Of a stretch of DNA of 64,000 nt, positions 1 through 9,493 are shown in pieces. The DNA is taken from the NCBI RefSeq assembly GCF_901709675.1, contig NC_051094.1, positions 17,274,501 through 17,338,500 on the forward strand, read 5' to 3'. The stretch comes from Syngnathus acus (taxonomy: Eukaryota; Chordata; Actinopteri; Syngnathiformes; Syngnathidae). Both the position numbers and the translations under genes were made by a program. The notes under the pieces were generated by a model, which saw only the letters and a list, made by a program, of their open reading frames with translations, made no database searches and was not told the origin of the DNA. Numbering within the stretch: position 1 is the stretch's first letter; every line of letters starts with the position of its first letter.

Positions 1-199
1 GATACTGACCGGCAGAATAACATCCGGTTGTTCCCAAAGATGATCTTTTGTCTGAAATAATTTTACGTTTACGGACTTAAGTAGGAGTCAAAATTTGGGT
101 GCGTATTATACATGGGTACAGGCTTTTTTCCAGCATCGACATGCCATTTTTTAGGGTGCGTATTATACATGGGGGCGCATTATACATGGAAAAAAACGG
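1..199. mobile_element. TIR-A element, right end (cut by window start)
   Basis: Right terminal part of a TA-flanked inverted-repeat element. It carries reiterated GTATTATACATGGG / GCGCATTATACATGG words and ends in AAAAAACGG followed by TA at 200-201. Related copies lie at 8320-8868, 27750-28519 and 63595-64000. No coding capacity is seen. Called non-autonomous by inference; the superfamily is not certain. Confidence 0.7.
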
Positions 200-1011
200 T
201 AATCCAAAATTGTGTGTTGCTGTGCTTCAGAACAAGTCTTCATCTAATCGATGACTTTTTAAACTATTAATTTACTATGTTAGGTCAATCTGACTTTGGC
301 ACCATCTTCTGGTGAAATTTGGAACGGGAATGGAGGTTTACTGGTTCAACCAACAAATTCCCCTTTACCAATTTAACAATAGTTAATTTGGAAAAACAGA
401 AGACATTGCAAATGGTGGGTCAGTTCAATGGCTGTATCATTCGCCAGCGTTGATGCCCTTGTGGCTAGTTTGTGTTGTACCATTTTGATTAATGGTATTA
501 CTTGTGAAGCGGGCACAGTTTTTTCCAGCAGACAGCTCTGTAGTGGCCATATTAAATGGTGCCAGGACTTCCAAACACTCCTTATTTCAGAGTCATGGTA
601 AGAGAGGGGAGATGCATCTGTTGTGAGGGATATTAGGGTTGCTCCGACAGGTTCAAACTGTTCACAGCCTTTGAAGCATTGAAAATGTAGAATCCCAATG
701 TGTTTCAACCTCTTGTATGAGTTTGTGTGATGGTTTCTGCAGTTGCTTTTGAACATCAGCAAGTTTTTCTTTTGCTTTGACGCTGGTCTTAATGTAGGTC
801 ACAATTTGTCATGCTGTTACTCTTATTTCAGCAAGCTCAGTCGTTATTTCAAGAGCTTTTATCACTACAATGTTAAAACTGTGCGCAAAACCTGGCACTT
901 TTAATAACTATGCACATTGAATCATGTTCGAAGCATTGTCTGTAATTAAACAATGCATTTTCTGTCTCAAGTCCTATTGTTCAATTTGCACATCCATGGC
1001 ATCCCTTAAAT

Positions 1012-1338
1012 CATAGGTGTCATAGTCAAGGCCCAGATACGGCCAGTCACATCATTTAATGCGGCCCGCGAAGACAAATTATTGATCAACTTCATGTGTC
1101 ATTACTAAAATTGTACATTGTCTTCACTTTTAAAAACTATAGATATTGCTAACAATTTCTATTACATTCATCTTTTTAAAATATTTGAAAAGTTTTAAAA
1201 AGATTTCAAAGCTAGTTATTCTTCAGTTTGTTGTGTAGCTTATACTGTATATAATATTAGGCGTTGACAGTCATAATGGTCCTCCGAAGGAAATTATGAG
1301 TCCAATGCGGCCCGTGACAAAAATGACTGACACCCCTG
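1012..1338. mobile_element. hAT MITE with 8-bp TSD
   Basis: A 327-bp element starting CATAGGTGTCA and ending TGACACCCCTG, rich in GGCCCGCGAAGACAAATT-type words. It is bounded by a perfect 8-bp duplication CCTTAAAT (1004-1011 and 1339-1346). A relative lies at 51630-51993. No open frame; it must have been mobilised in trans. It interrupts the ZBED1-like pseudogene, so it is younger than that element. Confidence 0.85.
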
Positions 1339-1825
1339 CCTTAAATGTTCTCCTGTGTGTCTGGGTGAAATGCCCCTATCTCAGCAAAACACTCATTCAG
1401 TGCCATAGTCTCTCACATAGTGGCAAGAAACCCCAAGATATGCGTCAATATTCATCGATGTCCACATAGCAGCAGTCAGATGGACTGACTGATTTTTCCA
1501 GTTCAGCAATAGCCTTCTTTTTGTCTTCATAGTATCTTCTCTCTATCATACCTTTTAAAAAATATGGCGGGAAGGCAAGGTGTGTGTCGGGTCAAACCTT
1601 TGCAATAAAGCTTTGAAGTCTTTGCTTTCCATTACTGCAATAGGTTGTGCATCTTACACAACATAATCCACCAGTGCCTCATCGAAATCAGCTTGCCTGC
1701 CTTGGATAGAAATAGAGTACGCGTATGCTTTAATCTTAAATATATAATAAAATATAAGTCACCTGGTTTGATTCCTGCTCCAGAAGCACTGGGAACAGCA
1801 ACAGAAGCAGCAGTTGTCTCTAGAT

Positions 1826-2212
1826 CAGTGGTTCTTAACCTGGGTTCGATCGAACCCTAGAGGTTCGGTGAGTCGGTCTGAGGGGTTTGGCAGAGCCTCC
1901 ACTGCGGAGGTCCGAACACACCTGATTTATCGTGTAAATCTGTGATGATGCATATCTGAACTGGTTTCAAAAAGGCAAAAGCAGAATTCACACTTATTTG
2001 CAGGAATGTAATTGGTTCCGAGTTATGTATTGTGTTGGTTTTGTTTTTTAAACAAGGTGATGTTCATGCATGGCTCTTTTTGTGCATCAGTAAAAAACAT
2101 CTTTGTCTTGAATTTGAAAATTTTTTTTTTACTTTTCACTAAGGAGGGGTCCGGTGAATGCCCATATGAAACTGGCGGGGTTCGGTACCTCCAACAAGGT
2201 TAAGAAACACTG
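1826..2212. mobile_element. hAT MITE (CAGTGGTTCTTAACC type)
   Basis: A 387-bp element beginning CAGTGGTTCTTAACCTGGG and ending GGTTAAGAAACACTG. Flanks are CTCTAGAT and CTATAGAT (7 of 8 bases match). A second copy lies at 18822-19195. No coding capacity. Nested in the ZBED1-like pseudogene. Confidence 0.85.
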
Positions 2213-2560
2213 CTATAGATGTTTGTAGCGCAGGTGTCGCAGCATACAAGACGTGAGTAGTATGTCAGCTCTTTTTGGGGTTGATAAGACCAAAGTGCTT
2301 CCAGGCGATTGATCGTGCTCTTTTTGACACTGGCTCCTCCTCCATGTTCCTTCGTCAGTGCTTTACTCATTCAGTTGCACACACGCACATTCAGCTTTTT
2401 TCACTCACCTTTCACTTCAGCACAATCACAACTTTTAGTCACTCACTTAACCTATAAGCTATAACCTGTTTGAATCTGTAGCAATAGAAATGGCAATCTC
2501 CTCCTCTAAAAAAAAAAAACAGTTTGAGCTGTGCTCATCTTTAAATACTCAACATACATA

Positions 2561-2985
2561 ACTGAAACTGACAGATCTTTTGAATTTCCCACGAAGCTCG
2601 AGATGTAACGAGGCCTCACTCGCAGGGGTCACATGACAGGGGCGCGCTCGAAACACTGCTCAGCGACACTTCCGCTTCAAAAAGCTCAGTGCTGTGTTGA
2701 GCGGACTGACTCGAGCTTACCATCCCTACCAGATTGTCCGCCTGCCCTGACCTATCGCCTGTCGTTTACCACGATCTTGCATACGCCCTGTATGCCGTCC
2801 TGCTCTCATCCACCACTCGCCTGGGACCTGTCTCGATCAGCAACACAGCTGGCTTGACGCACCTGCTCCAGCACTCCCAAGTCCCCTTTCCACTCATTCA
2901 ATGAACTCTGATTCGTGCTGCACTTGGTCATCCTGCCCCGTTCGTTACACTTAAAGGAAGACAGCATTCTTGCTTATCAGTATTG

Positions 2986-2986
<1 letters not shown>
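2561..2986. other. Non-genic stretch
   Basis: Moderately GC-rich sequence between the hAT remnant and the CA repeat. There are short open frames but no recognisable domain, splice structure or repeat boundary. Part of it may be the promoter-side end of the hAT element; I could not establish this. Confidence 0.4.

Positions 2987-3077
<91 letters not shown>
2987..3077. repeat. (CA)n microsatellite
   Basis: About 45 uninterrupted CA dinucleotides, typical of teleost introns and intergenic DNA. Confidence 0.98.
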
Positions 3078-3080
<3 letters not shown>

Positions 3081-4165
3081 TCCTTGTTAACCTCCCTCTG
3101 CAGGACCCAAAGTACTTTACTGAGTTGTGGGGTCCACCCTTTCTAGTGGTCCAAGAACTATGAAAAAAATCAGGCAAGTCTCAAAAAAAATCTTGTTACT
3201 AAAAATCACTTTCAATAAACACAATTCAAAACTTTATTTTACATGTCAGTTTTTCAGTCACATGTGGGGCCTGTTTCTAACCTTCAGGCTTTGCGGGGTC
3301 CACCTTTACACACATGAGATTTTTAGTCAGTTATGGGGCTCGCTTTTAATATTTCAACCTTAAGAGGTCCACCTATACACACATGACAAATAGTGAACAA
3401 ATGGTGAAACAGGACCAGCCATGTGTTTCTACCTCTGTTAAGGGAAGCTCTTTCACTCATATTTTCTCCTCATGGTGGTTATTCTATTTTTGACAAAGTA
3501 CTTAACAGCTTTCCAGTCTCTGTTACTCAGTGCTTGTGGTTCTGCAGCAATGCATCTCTCGCAGTCAAACTTACCAGGAACCTGATTTGTCAATATATAC
3601 GTTTATTTACTGCAGCACATTCCTCTGGGGTCCAGCTTCTTTTCACAACTTTTTCTATACCTAAGGGCATAAGAAGAGCACTTTTTAGTTGACAACTTAA
3701 TTAGAACAAGACTGCATAAAGAATACATTCACTTTATGTACAATAGTCCGACAAAATAATTTAAATGAGATATTTTAAAAAGTCAACTATCTTTGTCAAC
3801 GGTGATGAGCCCACAATAGACATAAGTAAATCAGTTATTATCTGGGATATTAATCCGGTCATTTAAGTTGCTCGGTGGTCTTCAGTGTCAGCTGTTTTCA
3901 TATTAACAAAATTAAAAATAGATGCACAAAAGGGCAATATTAGAATGGCCCCAGTTTTGGAGGTGGGGGAAAGAGGTCTCTCATTTTCTTGACTACTTTT
4001 AAGCAGTTTTGCATTTGACCAGAGTGTCACTGCTGGTAGATGAAGCAATTCCTGGCCCCTACAGAGGTTGCACAGGCAGCACATTGGGATGCACCATTTC
4101 TCTGACAAAACCATTAAGAACAGATACAAGTTGTTGCAAAATCAGGGAAAATAAAAATCTGAAAA
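3078..4165. other. Non-genic stretch
   Basis: AT-rich sequence with no supported gene. Two imperfect GGGGTCCACCTTTACACACATGA-like words occur near 3295 and 3366, suggesting an old interspersed repeat. It ends at the breakpoint of the duplicated segment. Confidence 0.4.
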
Positions 4166-4496
4166 AAACTTTTTTCAGACAGTGTTTTACATGTATGGGG
4201 AATTTGCTTTGATAACGTGCTACACATAGACAAACAAAGATGATATAAATAAATTTGGATGGGTTAATTTTCATTTTATCACAAAATTCAACTATGATTG
4301 AATAAAGGTCTAAACTTTAGACCTTACATGTCTAAGAAAAAAAGTCGTGGTGTTTAATATATCTTGCTTGGGTCATCTAAATCTTAGTAAGCAGCATATG
4401 TGAGGATAATTAGATACTGATACAGTAGTAACAATTGGACAATTTAAAAGCAACCGTGATAAAGTTATATATTGAAAAGGATTACTCCAAACTCAC

Positions 4497-4583
4497 CTCA
4501 CTTTTTGGCAGACTTTTCATGACTTGGGCCACGAGATGTGAAGGTACAAGAGGTCACTTCTATGACTTCTGGCATCAGCCCAT
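4497..4583 (-). other. Exon-like block in duplicated segment (copy A)
   Basis: On the minus strand a consensus acceptor (ATCATTTCAG, before 4583) is followed by 87 bp and then GAG|GTGAGT. One frame reads GLMPEVIEVTSCTFTSRG and ends in a Lys-rich AKK plus stop. The unit is preserved in copy B (20274-20360). A similar AAAGAAAG|GTGAGT donor recurs at 4908. It could be a captured host exon or chance; no gene is recognised. Confidence 0.2.
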
Positions 4584-4907
4584 CTGAAATGATGATTTTT
4601 AAGTACAGAAAAAAATATGTTAAACTTATCTTATTAGGACAGCAAACACACGGATCAAGGGTACAGTTTCTAACAGCAAACTAAAGAGAAAAAAAAACTA
4701 TCTACACTTGTGCTCATAAGGAGTTATTTATTACAATAATGTCCTGTAGAACCAATCTTGTTGGAACCAAATTTGGATTTTGGTAAATACTAGACAGGAG
4801 CAGATATGAATGTAATGGACTATTTAAAAGTGGTGGAATTAAAAAATAAATAAATAAAAATCAATATTGAAAACGAGTACTGACCTTAAACTGCAGTTTT
4901 ACAAACT

Positions 4908-5700
4908 CACCTTTCTTTTTGGCCATTTTCTTCCACTGAGACTTGAACTCAGGTCGCTGGGGTGAGAGTCCTAACCCTAGCCCTAGCTCTAACCTTAACC
5001 CTACCTCTTACCCTATTCCTAACCCTAGCTCTAACCCTAGCTCTTACCCTATTCCTAACCCTAACCCTAGCTCTAACCCTAACTGTAACCCTAACTGTAA
5101 CCCTAACCCTAACTCTTACCCTAATCCTAACCGTAACCCTAGCTCTTACCCTATTCCTAACCCTAACCCTAGCTCTAACCTTAAACCTAACCCTAACCCT
5201 AATCCTAGCTCTTACCCTAGCTCTAAACCCTCACCTTTCTTTTTGGCCATTTTTTTCCACTGAGACTTGAACTCAGGTCGCTGGGGTGAGAGTCCTAACC
5301 CTAGCCCTAGCTCTAACCTTAACCCTACCTCTTACCCTAGCTCTAACCCTATTCCTACCTCTTACCCTAGCTCTAACCCTATTCCTAACCCTAGCCCTAG
5401 CTCTAACCCTAGCTCTAACCCAACCCTAGCTCTTACCCTATTCCTAACCCTAACCCTAATCCTTACCCTAGCTCTTACCCCTCACCTTTGTTTTTGGCCA
5501 TTTTTTTCCATTGAGACTTGAACTCAGGTCGCTGGGGTGAGAGTCCTAACCCTAGCCCTAGCTCTAACCTTAACCCTACCTCTTACCCTAACCCTAGCCG
5601 TAGCCTTAACCCTACCTCTTACCCTAACCCTACCTCTTACCCTATTCCTAACCCTAGCTCTTACCCTATTCCTAACCCTTACCCTAACAACCCTAACTCT
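4908..5700. repeat. CCCTAA-like degenerate array with embedded tRNA halves (copy A)
   Basis: About 730 bp of CCCTAACCCTAGCTCTAACC-type words (TTAGGG-like on the minus strand), in three higher-order blocks starting near 4908, 5229 and 5487. On the minus strand each block carries a tRNA 3' half (CTCTCACCCCAGCGACC through TGGAA) and then ATGGCCAAAAAGAAAGGTGAG-like sequence. The degenerate 6- to 8-bp words differ from a true telomere. All frames are open over long runs, which is compositional and not coding. Confidence 0.9.
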
Positions 5701-5774
5701 AGCATATGGTATAAGGTTTTATGGGGGAGCACACGAGCAACTCTGTTGCAAATTTTTCAAGGATAAGATATTTT

Positions 5775-7176
5775 TGGTCCCACTGGGATTTGAACTCAGG
5801 TCGCTGGGGTGAGAGTACAGAGCACTAACCACTACACTACAGAACCCACGCCATTACTTCATGGATGTTACCTATATGGTTTTATGGAGCAGCTCACAAG
5901 TAAATAGTATAGATAGGAATAGGTAAATGCCAAAATACTTGAGGTTCCACTGAGACTTGAACTCTGGTCGCTGGGGTGAGAGTCCAGAGCACTAACCACT
6001 AGAGTATGTAACCCACACCATTAATCCATGGAAGTTAGCTATATGGTTTTATGGAGCAGCTCACAAGCAAATAGCATAGATAGGAATAGGTAAATGTCAA
6101 AATAGTTCAGGTTCCACTGAGACTTGAACTCAGGTCACTGGGGTGAGAGACCAGAGCATTAACCACTACACTATGGAACGTACACCAATATTCCATGGAA
6201 GTTACGTATATGGTTTTATGGAGCAGCTCACAAGCCAGATATAGGAATAGTATAAATAGGAATAGGTAAATGCCAAAATAGTTGAGGTTCCACTGAGACT
6301 TGAACGCAGGGGTGAGAGTCTAGAGTACTAACCACTACAGTATGGAACCCACACTATTAATCCATGGAAGTTACCTATATGGTTTTATAGAGCAGCTCAC
6401 AAGCAAATTGCATACATGGGAATAGGTAAATGCCAAAATAGTTGAGGTTCCACTGAGACTTAAACTCAAGTCGCTGGGGTGAGAGTCCACAGCACAAACC
6501 ACTACAGTATGGAACCCACGGCATTACGTCATGGAAGTTACGTATATGGTTTTATGGACCAGCTCACAAGCAAATAGTATATATACATAGGAATAGGTAA
6601 ATGCCAAAATAGTTGATGTTCCACTGAGACTTGAACTCCGGTCACTGGGGTGGGAATCCAGAGCACTAACCACTACACTAGGGAACGCACGACATTATTT
6701 CATGGAAGTTACGTATATGGTTTTATGGAGCAGCTCACAAGCCAGTATAGATAGGAATAGGTAAATGCCAAAGTAGTTGAGGTTCCACTGAGACTTGAAC
6801 TCAGGTCACTGGGGTGAGAGTACAGAGCACTAACCACTACAGTATGGAAACCACACCATTGTTTCATGGAAGTTATGTATATGGTTTTATGGAGCAGCTC
6901 ACAAGCATATATATAGGAATAGGCAAATGCCAAAACAGTTGAGGTTCCACTGAGACTTGAACTCGGGTCGCTGGGGTGAGAGTCCAGAGCACTTACCACT
7001 ACACTATGGAACTCATGCTATTAATTCATGGAAGTTACGTATATGGTTTTATAGAGCAGCTCACAAGCAGTATAGATAGGAATAGGTAAATGCAAAAAAG
7101 GTTGAGGTTCCACTGAGACTTGAACTCGGATCAGTGGATTCAGAGTCCAGTGTGCTAACCATTACACTATGGAACC
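5775..7176 (-). repeat. Tandem array of nine tRNA-Gln-like units (copy A)
   Basis: Nine minus-strand tRNA-like units spaced 160-176 bp apart: 5775-5847, 5942-6012, 6109-6180, 6285-6349, 6445-6516, 6617-6686, 6780-6850, 6942-7012 and 7105-7176. Most have a GGTTCCA-type acceptor 5' strand and TGGAACC 3' strand, as in vertebrate tRNA-Gln. An A-box-like TAGTGTAGTGG and a B-box core GTTCAA are present. Units 1-8 have, or descend from, the anticodon loop CTCTCAC (anticodon CTC, the tRNA-Glu loop). Units 2-6 and 8 have TTTT about 6-8 nt past the 3' end, a Pol III-type terminator. Spacers share AGCAGCTCACAAGC and GGAATAGGTAAATG words. Unit 4 has lost part of the anticodon arm. Confidence 0.85.
7105..7176 (-). 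tRNA. tRNA-Gln(CTG)-like sequence, last unit of array A
   Basis: A 72-nt cloverleaf with a 7-bp acceptor stem (GGTTCCA/TGGAACC), D-arm TAGTGTAATGGTTAGCAC, loop CTCTGAA giving anticodon CTG, and T-loop TTCAAGT. Mismatches: one at the end of the anticodon stem (C27-C43) and one in the T stem. A TTTTTT run follows 7 nt downstream on the minus strand. This is the only unit keeping the Gln anticodon, so it is probably closest to the founder. Likely a pseudogene or repeat-derived tRNA; it could still be transcribed. Confidence 0.6.
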
Positions 7177-7388
7177 ACAAGGTCCAGACCATGGCAGGCA
7201 TATGCTGGTGTGGGAGCCAGAAGTTTTGAATTCTTTTTTTTTTTTTTCTTCTTTTTTTTTAATTGCTAATGTGTCAATTGCTGGGTATCTGAAACCAGTT
7301 TTTCCAGTGTCCAGAGACCAGCTATTCCAATTTAGTCCCATAATTGGCTTTCTGTACAGCGCACAAGTGGCAGGGAAGTCTGAGAGTA

Positions 7389-7870
7389 CAGTCAAACCTC
7401 GGTTTTCGAACGTCCCGGTTCTCGAACAAATCGGAATTCGAACAAAAAAATTCGAGATTTTTTTGCTTCGGTTGTCCAACAAAATTCGGAGGTTGAACCT
7501 CGCAAGATGAGCCGAAAGGACCCGAGAAAACCCGACCGCGCGGCCCGGATGCCGACTGACTCCGTTCGTTATTGTAATTTCGTTACTTTGAGGATTGTAT
7601 TAACCCCTAATCATGCCTCCAAAGAAAGCAAGTGGGAGCAGTAAAGCCATCCTAAAACACAAAGGCGCTCTTTAAGCAATGCGACAGTGAGCGCCCGGCG
7701 CGCTGCGGTTGCGCGACCGCACCAAATTAAGCTCCCTGCGCACTGAGATCCACTTAAATTTTAGAAAGTACATCAGAACTTTAAAAATATTTTCTAAATT
7801 TCAGCGACGGCTCTGTCACAATAATGCGACCAGCGCGGTGCAGTTGGGCGGTCGGCGGCACGCTACGGTT
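7389..7870. mobile_element. pogo/Tigger-like terminus (copy A)
   Basis: After TA (7387-7388) comes CAGTCAAACCTCGGTTTTCG, the type of end seen on pogo/Tigger elements, followed by reiterated TTCGAAC words. On the + strand a short ATGCCTCCAAAGAAAGCA start-like stretch (M-P-P-K-K-A) lies near 7613. No transposase core remains. Copies are at 23350-23830 and 52085-52620. The right boundary is uncertain. Confidence 0.5.
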
Positions 7871-7872
7871 GA

Positions 7873-7911
7873 GCGTTCTCTCTCGCTCTCGCTCTCTCTC
7901 ACTCTCTCTCG

Positions 7912-7945
<34 letters not shown>

Positions 7946-8012
7946 CTCTTTCTCGCTCTCTCTCGCTCTCACACACACACACACACACACACGCACACAC
8001 ACACACACACCA
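7873..8012. repeat. (TC)n/(CA)n compound microsatellite (copy A)
   Basis: CTCTCTCGCTCTC-type tract followed by CACACACA with one GC interruption. It differs in length from copy B (23834-23966), as expected for slippage after duplication. Confidence 0.95.
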
Positions 8013-8062
8013 TCATCGGCGGACACTCGGGACGAGTATGACTGTCTTCTTCTCAGGGTCGT

Positions 8063-8252
8063 CTACTTGTGGGTCCGCAGGTGGGCGTAGAGGCCGATCC
8101 GGGATCCACATATTTTTGTGCAGTGTGGGCAGGGGAAAGTGGTGGTGGGTTGTGGTCGTGCTGGAGCCTGTTTTTGTCTTTCCTTACGGAGTTGTTGTTT
8201 GGTTTCTGGGACACGGCGGAGTTCCTTTTCATGATGTGCTGCCCCTTCTTGC
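8063..8252 (-). pseudogene. RTE-like LINE, C-terminal fragment with C2H2 finger (copy A)
   Basis: Only the last ~63 codons of the LINE that is longer in copy B. It ends in a C2H2 finger (CPHC ... HLRTH) and stop. Truncated at the right edge of the duplicated segment and followed by unrelated DNA. Confidence 0.75.
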
Positions 8253-8319
8253 ATACAATCGTGTAGTGTTTAATTCCGTTGTGTTCGATTCGAATCTGGG
8301 TTATGGCATAATCAAATTA

Positions 8320-8868
8320 CCGTTTTTTTCCATGTATAATGCGCAAAATTTAACTAATTTATTGTCCTAAAATCTGGGGTGCGCATTATACATGGGTACA
8401 ATTTTTTTTAATTTTTTTTTATTTTTTTTGTGAAGAAAATCATGGTACAACAATTTTTGAAGAAAATCTTGTCACGGATGGTTCTTTACAACGTCACTTT
8501 CCTCTCTTTTCATTTTAACCTAACTGATCGCGGTGGTGCCTTTCTGGGCAGTCGGAGAAATCAACGCCAACAAAAAAAATACATCCAGCCTAGTTAAGAA
8601 ATCACCAGAAAGATCACCATGACAATTGTGAATAATAAATAAATAATTATTATATATATTATATATATTATTATTATAATAATAAATAATTGTGATAAAT
8701 AACTGGAACATCACTCAAATATTGGTGATCCAGTTGAGAGTCTCACATATTTCTTCGCTATTGAGTTTGCTACTGCATGTGCAGTGATACTGACCGGCAG
8801 AATAACATCCGGTTGTTCCCAAAGATGATCTTTTTTCTGAAATAATTTTATGTTTACGGACTTAAGTA
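8320..8868. mobile_element. TIR-A element, truncated
   Basis: Starts after TA with CCGTTTTTTTCCATGTATAA, then GCGCATTATACATGGG, poly-T, and an AT-rich TATATATTATTATTATAATA palindromic core. The right terminus is missing: it stops at GACTTAAGTA where the SINE begins. It is almost identical to 63595-64000 over the shared part, pointing to recent spread. Confidence 0.8.
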
Positions 8869-9112
8869 ACCCGGCCGGGTCATACCAAAGACTATAAAAA
8901 TGGGACCCATTGCCTCCCTGCTTGGCACTCAGCATTAAGGGTTGGAATTGGGGGGTTAGATCACCAAATGATTCCCGAGCGCAGCGCCGCTGCTGCTCAC
9001 TGCTCCCCTCTCCCCCAGGGGATGGATCAAAATCACACGGGGATGGGTCAAATGCAGAGGACAAATTTCACCACACCCAGACGCGTGTGTGACGATCATT
9101 GGGACTTTAAAA
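8869..9112 (+). mobile_element. Teleost SINE
   Basis: Contains the words of a SINE common in ray-finned fishes: ACTATAAAAATGGGACCCATT, a CTGCTGCTCACTGCTCCCC block, GGGGATGGGTCAAATGCAGA and a TGACGATCATTGGGACTTTAA 3' end, then A-rich sequence. The family name is not assigned. Inserted at or next to the broken end of the TIR-A element. Confidence 0.7.
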
Positions 9113-9476
9113 AAAAACAAAAAACGTTGGAAACTTTGGAATCCAAAGTGCTTCCAAACGAATGACTTGAAGCCCAAAGGGGAGCGAATTTCATCGTCTT
9201 CTTGGACACTAGCCATAGCACCAGCCCAGGAGCCGCGTAGTTGTCGGCTCCCCTTTCACGTGCCTGCTCTGCTCACAACACAGCACGCCGCGTACTGCTC
9301 CCGGAAAGAGGAAGCAAGCAACAATGAACTGGATTTCAAAATAAAGTCGCGTCTAATGTCCGAGGTCAAACACGGCGATATAAATCGATGTTTACGTTTA
9401 GCATCGATGCCAATAAATCGTAGAGCATTATATCGATTAATCGATGTGTATCGATGAATCGTTACACCCCTAGTTG
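9113..9476. mobile_element. hAT (ZBED-type) terminal fragment
   Basis: Ends ATCGATGAATCGTTACACCCC, the inverted form of the GGGGTGTAACGATTCATCGA terminus common on fish Ac-like hAT elements. Internal words (CCAAAGTGCTTCCAAACGA, TTGGACACTAGCC) resemble the 5' region of the ZBED1-like remnant near 2290-2350. No coding region remains. Confidence 0.5.
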
Positions 9477-9493
9477 ATATCATTACATCGTAA

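Larger units (their letters stand above)
360..2560 (-). pseudogene. Degenerate hAT (ZBED1/Ac-like) transposase
   Basis: Minus-strand remains of a hAT transposase, in order: a possible BED-finger remnant near 2220-2300; a segment at about 1640-1560 reading like the QPIAVMESKDFKALLQ block of ZBED1-type proteins; SVHLTAAMWTSMNIDAYLGV near 1490-1440 (the region of the first catalytic Asp); CLITDNASNM and FAHSFNIVV near 960-880 (second Asp and the His/Asn motif); and ASQVIPLIKMVQHKLA in the 373-762 stretch. Stops and frame changes throughout mean it is dead. Two hAT MITEs (1012-1338 and 1826-2212) are nested in it. The outer boundaries are approximate. Confidence 0.65.
4166..8252. repeat. Duplicated segment, copy A (~4.1 kb)
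   Basis: Near-identical to 19943-24209, with only scattered substitutions and a shorter telomere-like array. Homology starts at AACTTTTTTCAGAC in both copies and ends after CCCCTTCTTGCA. Contents in order: AT-rich DNA with an exon-like block, a CCCTAA-like array, nine tRNA-like units, poly-T, a pogo-like terminus, (TC)n(CA)n, and the zinc-finger end of an RTE-like LINE. In copy A the LINE is cut off at 8252, so the right edge of copy B looks like the source arrangement. Confidence 0.93.

Noticed and set aside
2977-3177. Cys/Val-rich frames across CA repeats (also 27417-27735 and 57702-58205)
   Set aside because: They are translations of (CA)n/(GT)n; no domain, no conserved start.
4908-5700. 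Genuine interstitial telomere or chromosome end
   Set aside because: Words are degenerate (CTAGCC, CTCTAACC, CTCTTACC), flanked by unique and tRNA-like DNA on both sides; no run of perfect CCCTAA units.
4943-5812. Long Ser/Asn/Pro and Leu/Thr frames in the CCCTAA-like arrays (also 20720-21765)
   Set aside because: Open on several frames and both strands because the repeat words lack stops; not coding.
5775-7176. Calling each unit a functional tRNA-Glu or tRNA-Gln gene
   Set aside because: Identity elements conflict (Gln-like acceptor, Glu-like loop), stems carry mismatches and one unit is deleted; listed as an array with only the best unit as tRNA-like.
7781-8026. Arg/Glu-rich frame over (TC)n(CA)n
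   Set aside because: Simple-sequence artefact, duplicated at 23777-23971.
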